A stretch of DNA of 64,000 bases, from contig NZ_JAVXZY010000002.1 in NCBI RefSeq assembly GCF_032337115.1, forward strand, positions 62,001-126,000. The letters are read 5' to 3'. How positions within the stretch are numbered: the stretch's first letter is position 1; every line of letters starts with the position of its first letter. Below are positions 59,829 through 64,000 of the stretch, in pieces. The position numbers and the translations under genes were made by a program. Origin of the DNA: Roseateles_C aquae (lineage in GTDB: Bacteria > Pseudomonadota > Gammaproteobacteria > Burkholderiales > Burkholderiaceae_C). The notes under the pieces were generated by a model. That model saw only the letters and a program-made list of their open reading frames with translations. It was not told where the DNA came from and searched no databases.

Positions 59829-62477
59829 TCAGCGCAGCTCGTCCAGCATCGCTTGCGCCTTGTCGCGCAGCGGTCCGGTCGCCTTGCCGACCAACTCCTG
59901 CAGCACATCACGCGCGCCCTCAACGTCGCCGATCTGACGGAACTCGTCGGCCAGCTCCAGCTGACGCATCAGCGGGTCGCCCTCATCGCCGGCCAGTGCC
60001 TGCATGGCATCGGCCAGCGTGTCGGCCGGCGAAGGCATGGTCGGGAAGTCCGGCGAGTTGACCGGATCGATGGCGGTCGGGCGAGCCGGCTCAGCGGAAC
60101 CAACGGGCAGGTCCAGATCGATCGACGAGAGATCAAAGTCCAACGCGTTGGGCGTCGGCATCTCGACCTGCAGCGACGAGGCCACCGTCGCCTGGTCAAA
60201 GTCACCCAGCTCATCCAGATCAAATTCCAGCGAGGCCGCCGCAGCCTTGGCCGGGGCATCGGCACTGCGCGCCGGCGTGTCGAGGTCGAAGTCCATCGGC
60301 ATCGGCACCTGCTCAACGCTGGCGGCCATCGCTTGCGTGGCTTCCAGGGCGGTCGGCGACGGCGAACCGAGGTCCAGATCGAGGTCCAAGCCCATGATGC
60401 TGGACGGTCCCGGGTCGCTGGCGCGGGCCAGCGGCTCGGTGGCCAGATGCGCACCAGCCGCGGGCAACGTGCTGGCGTCCATCGGTTCGGGGCGCGGATC
60501 GTTGTCGTTCAGCAGCTGAGGCGCACCACCAGGCTGGTAGAGCGGGTTTTCTGGATCGACCTGACGGCCCATTTCCTGCGCCTTGGCCCAATCCTCGCCC
60601 TGCCCATGGGTCTCGGCGAAGAGCTGGATGGCCAGCTGCTCAAAGCCCTTGACGTCGCGGCGCTTGGCGTAGACCTCCAGCAGCTTCAAGCGAATCGCCA
60701 TGCGCTCGGGATTGGAACGCAGCGCTTCCTTGAGGATTTCCTCGGCCTGCAGATCGCGGCCATAGGCCAGATACACATCGGCCTCGGCCACCGGGTCGAC
60801 GTCCCCGATGGCATCGAGCTGGCTCAGCGAGTAGCTCATCGAGGATTGACCGCTGCTGCCATCACGCGTATCGACACGTTGGCCGCCGCTGGCGCCGAAG
60901 AAGGAATCCGGCGCCAGACGGCTTTCGGTGAAGGCTGTTTCAGCCTTCAGATCCGGACGGCGGTTGCGGCTGCGCAGGAAGCCGAGCACGCCAAGCACAG
61001 CCAGCAGACCAGCGCCCAGCGGCAGCAGCAGCGAGCTGCTCATCAATTCGTCGAAGAAGCCTGGCTCCTCGGCCGCCGGCGGCACGGCGGCCGGCTTGGG
61101 CACCGGCTTGGAGGCTGCGGGCTTGGGCACAGGCATGGCGGGCGCTGCCGCCGAGGCCACCGGTGCCGCTTCCGGCGCTGGCGCTGGCGCTGGCGCTGGC
61201 GCCGGCTGCGGCGCCGGGGCTTGAGCCACGACAGGCGCCGGCGCAGGTGCTGCAACCGGTGCGGGAACTGGTGCAGGCGCCGGTGCAGCCGCGGGCTTGG
61301 CCGCGCTGGACAGCTTCTTCAGCTCCTCGACATTGCGCGTCAACTCGGCCACGCGGGCCGCTGAATCCTTCTTCTCGGTGTCCTTGGAGACCTTCTGCTC
61401 ACCGCCGGCCACCGCAGGCTTGGACAGCGTCAACTTGTCCGGCGCAACCGGCGCCGAAGACTTGCGCTCGGCGACTTCGGCCTGCACACGGCCCTTGGCC
61501 TGGCGTTCGCTGCCCTCCGAAGGCAGCAGCGGCGCGCCGGTGGCCAGGCGTTGGCGATAGCTGTTGAAGTCAGCGCTCTGCGCTTGAATCACTTGGCGCG
61601 CTTCCGCCGGCGTCAGCGAAGCCAAGGCCTCGCCGCTGGGCACCTGCAAGACGACACCCGCCTTCAGGCGGTTCATATTGCTATCCAGGAAGGCTTCCGG
61701 GTTGTTGCGATACAGGCCGACCAACATCTGGTCCAGCGAGATGCCAGCCGGCTGAGTCTTGGCGGCGATCTTGGACAGGCTGTCGCCCGGCTTGACCGCG
61801 TATTCAGACGCTGCGGTTGCGGCAGGCGCAGGTGCGGCAGGCCGTGGCTCGGGCTTGGGTGCCGCAGCAACCGGGGCTGGGGCTGGGGCCGGTTTAGGCT
61901 CAGGGCGCGGTGCTTCAGCCTTCGGCGGGCGCGGTGCCGGCGTGGGCGCAGGCGCTGCGGTAGCGGGCGCCGGGCGCGGTGCGACAGGCGCGGTTTCCGC
62001 CGGAGCGGCAGCGATCACTGGCGCCGCATTGACTTCAGGCGGCGGCACCGGGCGGGCCAGCGTCGGCGGATCAAACAGCAGCGTGTACTCGCGCACCAGG
62101 CGACCGCTGGAGGAGTTCAGCTCCAGCACCACATCGATGAAGGGCTCCTGGACGGCACGATCACTGCTCAGACGCAGCACCGGGCGGCCATCGGCTCGAC
62201 GCGCCAGCTGCACCTGGGTGCCGGTCAGCACCGCGTTGTATTCGATGCCCGAGCTCTTGTAGACGTCCGGCGGCGCAATGCGCAGGCGCAGGCTGCTGGC
62301 TTCCTCGGCGCTGAGACTGCTGACGTCAATTTCCGCCTTCAGGGTTTCACCAAGCGCCGATTGGACGGTCAGGCGACCAAGACCAAGGCTCCAGGCCGAG
62401 CCGCAGGCCAGCGACAGGGCAGCGACCGCGACATGGGTCAGGGCAAAGCGCGCATACGCGCCAGGATGAATTTTCAA
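59829..62477 (-). CDS. fimV: FimV-family LysM pilus/polarity protein
   Basis: This 882-residue inner-membrane protein has a signal sequence (LTHVAVAALSLACGSAWSLG) and the FimV N-terminal domain (LGRLTVQSALGETLKAEI). A periplasmic LysM domain (AVKPGDSLSKIAAKTQ) sits between Pro/Ala repeats. One membrane helix (LLPLGAGLLAVLGVLGFL) leads to an acidic cytoplasmic part with TPR-like segments and the FimV C-terminal domain (QIGDVEGARDVLQELV). FimV organises cell poles and type IV pilus function. The start is TTG at 62477 behind GGGGGA; upstream in-frame sequence has no signal features. Tandem GGCGCT repeats encode part of the Pro/Ala linker. Confidence 0.92.
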   Translation of the reverse strand: MKIHPGAYARFALTHVAVAALSLACGSAWSLGLGRLTVQSALGETLKAEIDVSSLSAEEASSLRLRIAPPDVYKSSGIEYNAVLTGTQVQLARRADGRPVLRLSSDRAVQEPFIDVVLELNSSSGRLVREYTLLFDPPTLARPVPPPEVNAAPVIAAAPAETAPVAPRPAPATAAPAPTPAPRPPKAEAPRPEPKPAPAPAPVAAAPKPEPRPAAPAPAATAASEYAVKPGDSLSKIAAKTQPAGISLDQMLVGLYRNNPEAFLDSNMNRLKAGVVLQVPSGEALASLTPAEARQVIQAQSADFNSYRQRLATGAPLLPSEGSERQAKGRVQAEVAERKSSAPVAPDKLTLSKPAVAGGEQKVSKDTEKKDSAARVAELTRNVEELKKLSSAAKPAAAPAPAPVPAPVAAPAPAPVVAQAPAPQPAPAPAPAPAPEAAPVASAAAPAMPVPKPAASKPVPKPAAVPPAAEEPGFFDELMSSSLLLPLGAGLLAVLGVLGFLRSRNRRPDLKAETAFTESRLAPDSFFGASGGQRVDTRDGSSGQSSMSYSLSQLDAIGDVDPVAEADVYLAYGRDLQAEEILKEALRSNPERMAIRLKLLEVYAKRRDVKGFEQLAIQLFAETHGQGEDWAKAQEMGRQVDPENPLYQPGGAPQLLNDNDPRPEPMDASTLPAAGAHLATEPLARASDPGPSSIMGLDLDLDLGSPSPTALEATQAMAASVEQVPMPMDFDLDTPARSADAPAKAAAASLEFDLDELGDFDQATVASSLQVEMPTPNALDFDLSSIDLDLPVGSAEPARPTAIDPVNSPDFPTMPSPADTLADAMQALAGDEGDPLMRQLELADEFRQIGDVEGARDVLQELVGKATGPLRDKAQAMLDELR
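61174..61203. repeat. GGCGCT hexanucleotide tandem repeat inside fimV
   Basis: Four perfect GGCGCT units followed by GGCGCC. They encode alternating Pro/Ala in the FimV linker. Slippage by one unit would change the protein by two residues without a frameshift. Confidence 0.75.
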
Positions 62478-62723
62478 GGCGTCCCCCAAAGCAACAAGGC
62501 GGGCACCTGCAGGTGTCCGCCCGTTCCGACGATGTTTGTATTGTGCACAGCCCACACGATGCTGACCCTGCTCTTCATGCGATCCGAAATCACAACAGCA
62601 GCAAGCATATACGCGGATTTGCTCACGCAAAGGCTGAATTCCACCCTTGACAGGGGGATGGTTCACCACCCGTTACCAGCTTGTCGCTTGCCGGCAACGG
62701 GCGATGGACTCAGCTCAGGGATA
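62478..62723. other. fimV-asd intergenic region
   Basis: This gap of 246 bases must hold the fimV promoter on the minus strand. The fimV ribosome binding site GGGGGAC lies at its left end. I saw no clear terminator for asd nor a second gene; the in-frame extension of fimV through it has no recognisable features. Confidence 0.5.
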
Positions 62724-63854
62724 TCACTGAGCCAGCAGAATGCGCAGCATCCGACGCAGCGGCTCGGCCGCGCCCCACAGCAGCTGATCGCCAATGGTGA
62801 AGGCACCGAGGTATTCCGGGCCCATGGCGAGCTTGCGGATGCGGCCGACCGGGATGGTCATCGTGCCGGTGACCGCCACCGGGGTCAGGTCTTGCACGGT
62901 GGCCTCACGGGTGTTGGGCACCACCTTCACCCACTCGTTGTCGGCAGCGATCAGGGCCTCGATATCGGCCAGCGGCACATCCTTCTTCAGCTTGAAGGTC
63001 AGCGCCTGGCTGTGGCAGCGCATTGCGCCGACGCGCACGCAGAAACCGTCGACCGGGACGGCGCTCGAGCCAAAGCCCTCGCCCATGCCGAGAATCTTGT
63101 TGGTCTCGGCCATGCCCTTCCATTCTTCCTTGGACTGGCCGCTGCCCAAGTCCTTGTCGATCCAGGGAATCAGCGAGCCGCCCAGCGGCACGCCGAAGTT
63201 GGCCGTCTCGGCGGCCGACAGCGAACGCTGCTTGGCAATCACCTTGCGGTCAATTTCCAGGATGGCGCTCTTGGGGTCGTCCAGCAGCGCGCGCACCTCG
63301 GCATTCAGCGTGCCGTACTGCGTCAGCAGTTCGCGCATATGCTGGGCTCCGCCGCCCGAAGCCGCCTGATAGGTCTGCGTGCTCATCCACTCGACCAGCC
63401 CGGCCTTGTACAAGGCACCCACGCCCATCAGCATGCAGGACACGGTGCAATTGCCGCCAATCCAGTTGCGGCCACCCTTGGCCAGCGCGTCCTTGATGAC
63501 GGGCATATTGACCGGGTCGAGGATGATGACGGCGTCATCGGCCATGCGCAGCGTCGAGGCGGCGTCAATCCAGTGGCCATTCCAGCCGGCAGCGCGCAGC
63601 TTGGGGAAGACCTCGGTGGTGTAGTCGCCGCCCTGGGCGGTGATGATGATCTCGCAACGCTTCAGCTGCGCGATGTGATAGGCATCCTGCAGCTGGGTTT
63701 CGTTCTTGGCCTGGGCAGGCGCCTTGCCGCCGGCATTCGAGGTGCTGAAGAACAGCGGTTCGATCAGGTCGAAATCGCGCTCGGCTGTCATCCGGTCCAT
63801 GAGCACCGAGCCCACCATGCCGCGCCAGCCCACCAAACCTACGAGAGTCGTCAT
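62724..63854 (-). CDS. asd: Aspartate-semialdehyde dehydrogenase
   Basis: Asd reduces aspartyl phosphate to the semialdehyde, the branch point to lysine/diaminopimelate, threonine and methionine. The 376-residue protein has the NADP loop VGLVGWRGMVGSVL, catalytic Cys136 in GGNCTVSCMLMG and the substrate/His region FCVRVGAMRCHSQALT. It is the gammaproteobacterial-type enzyme. AAGGA precedes the ATG. It supplies the dapC/dapD/dapE pathway also encoded in this window. Confidence 0.97.
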   Translation of the reverse strand: MTTLVGLVGWRGMVGSVLMDRMTAERDFDLIEPLFFSTSNAGGKAPAQAKNETQLQDAYHIAQLKRCEIIITAQGGDYTTEVFPKLRAAGWNGHWIDAASTLRMADDAVIILDPVNMPVIKDALAKGGRNWIGGNCTVSCMLMGVGALYKAGLVEWMSTQTYQAASGGGAQHMRELLTQYGTLNAEVRALLDDPKSAILEIDRKVIAKQRSLSAAETANFGVPLGGSLIPWIDKDLGSGQSKEEWKGMAETNKILGMGEGFGSSAVPVDGFCVRVGAMRCHSQALTFKLKKDVPLADIEALIAADNEWVKVVPNTREATVQDLTPVAVTGTMTIPVGRIRKLAMGPEYLGAFTIGDQLLWGAAEPLRRMLRILLAQ

Positions 63855-63898
63855 CTTGCTTCCTTTGTCATCTCACACCACAAACCCTTTGGTCCTTC

Positions 63899-63940
63899 TC
63901 CGGCTCGTTCGCCGGGTCTGTGGGGGCGAGACGAACCGGA
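63899..63940 (-). other. Imperfect hairpin between the edge gene and asd
   Basis: TCCGGCTCGTTCGCC and GGCGAGACGAACCGGA form an imperfect inverted repeat 7 bases after the stop of the gene at the window edge. No U-run follows on the minus strand. It may reduce read-through into asd. Confidence 0.35.
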
Positions 63941-63946
63941 GCTGGA

Positions 63947-64000
63947 TCAGCCCTTAATGGTTTTGGTCATGGTGGTGCCGGCAGCAATCGCTGCGACGAC
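63947..64000 (-). CDS. 3' end of a gene cut by the window edge (possibly leuB)
   Basis: The last 17 codons and the TGA stop of a minus-strand frame are visible, ending MTKTIKG. The fragment is too short to identify. In related bacteria leuB (3-isopropylmalate dehydrogenase) lies directly before asd, and the Val-Val-Ala-Ala stretch would suit a LeuB C-terminus, so leuB is the guess. Confidence 0.35.
   Translation of the reverse strand, partial: VVAAIAAGTTMTKTIKG

Overview
The window is an ordinary, gene-dense, high-GC stretch of a betaproteobacterial chromosome (order Burkholderiales). The best fit is the Rubrivivax/Leptothrix/Roseateles-type group. Evidence for this is the gene order leuB?-asd-fimV-truA-trpFBA-accD-folC-dedD-cvpA-purF-metZ, the dapC-dapD-pilU-dapE-prmB block, an SMC/ZipA pair instead of MukB, an MSHA pilus locus, a PEP-CTERM protein, and GC-rich palindromic repeats of a kind I remember from Comamonadaceae-like genomes. 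I could not confirm the genus.

Layout. Positions 1-7519 (+) hold the end of an MSHA-type IV pilus locus: mshQ (5' end outside the window), mshI, a PilN-like gene, mshJ, mshK and the secretin mshL, mostly joined by ATGA overlaps. Positions 7616-15466 hold an AcoR-like regulator without an AAA+ domain, waaA and a phosphomannomutase (both -), a LytS/LytTR two-component pair, an orphan periplasmic binding protein and an EamA transporter. Positions 15485-23403 (-) encode a bacterial alpha-2-macroglobulin with an intact thioester motif, translationally coupled to pbpC. Positions 23473-32270 carry ligA, zipA and smc (-), with an AhpD-like protein and a CNNM/CBS transporter between ligA and zipA.

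Positions 32469-41200 (+) carry queF (with a histone-H1-like N-terminal tail), a small SET-domain protein, dapC, dapD, pilU, dapE, prmB and an ABC-F protein. Positions 41248-46749 hold a DUF1304 membrane protein, ohrR-ohr with an operator palindrome, a PEP-CTERM phytase-like esterase behind a hairpin that buries its ribosome binding site, an asparaginase and lexA divergent across a LexA box, and a Cdd1-family protein. Positions 47147-48019 are a tandemly duplicated tRNA set (Ala-Glu-Asp twice, minus strand) ending in a strong terminator.

Positions 48110-63854 (-) are the long conserved housekeeping block gltX, metZ, purF, cvpA, dedD, folC, accD, trpA, trpB, trpF, truA, fimV and asd. A 17-residue fragment of the next gene sits at the right edge.

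How the genes work together: lysine/peptidoglycan precursor supply (asd, dapC, dapD, dapE), wall synthesis and protection (pbpC, alpha-2-macroglobulin), division and chromosome handling (zipA, smc, ligA, dedD), type IV pili (msh genes, pilU, fimV), stress response (lexA, ohrR/ohr) and Trp/Met/purine/folate/fatty-acid biosynthesis.

I found no phage, insertion sequence, CRISPR, toxin-antitoxin or obvious defence island, and no convincing new multi-gene system. The most interesting signals are small: a two-copy structured repeat with compensatory base changes, an in-frame palindromic-repeat insertion inside an ABC-F gene, the H1-like QueF tail beside a SET methyltransferase, the SD-sequestering hairpin, and the LexA box over the asparaginase ribosome binding site.
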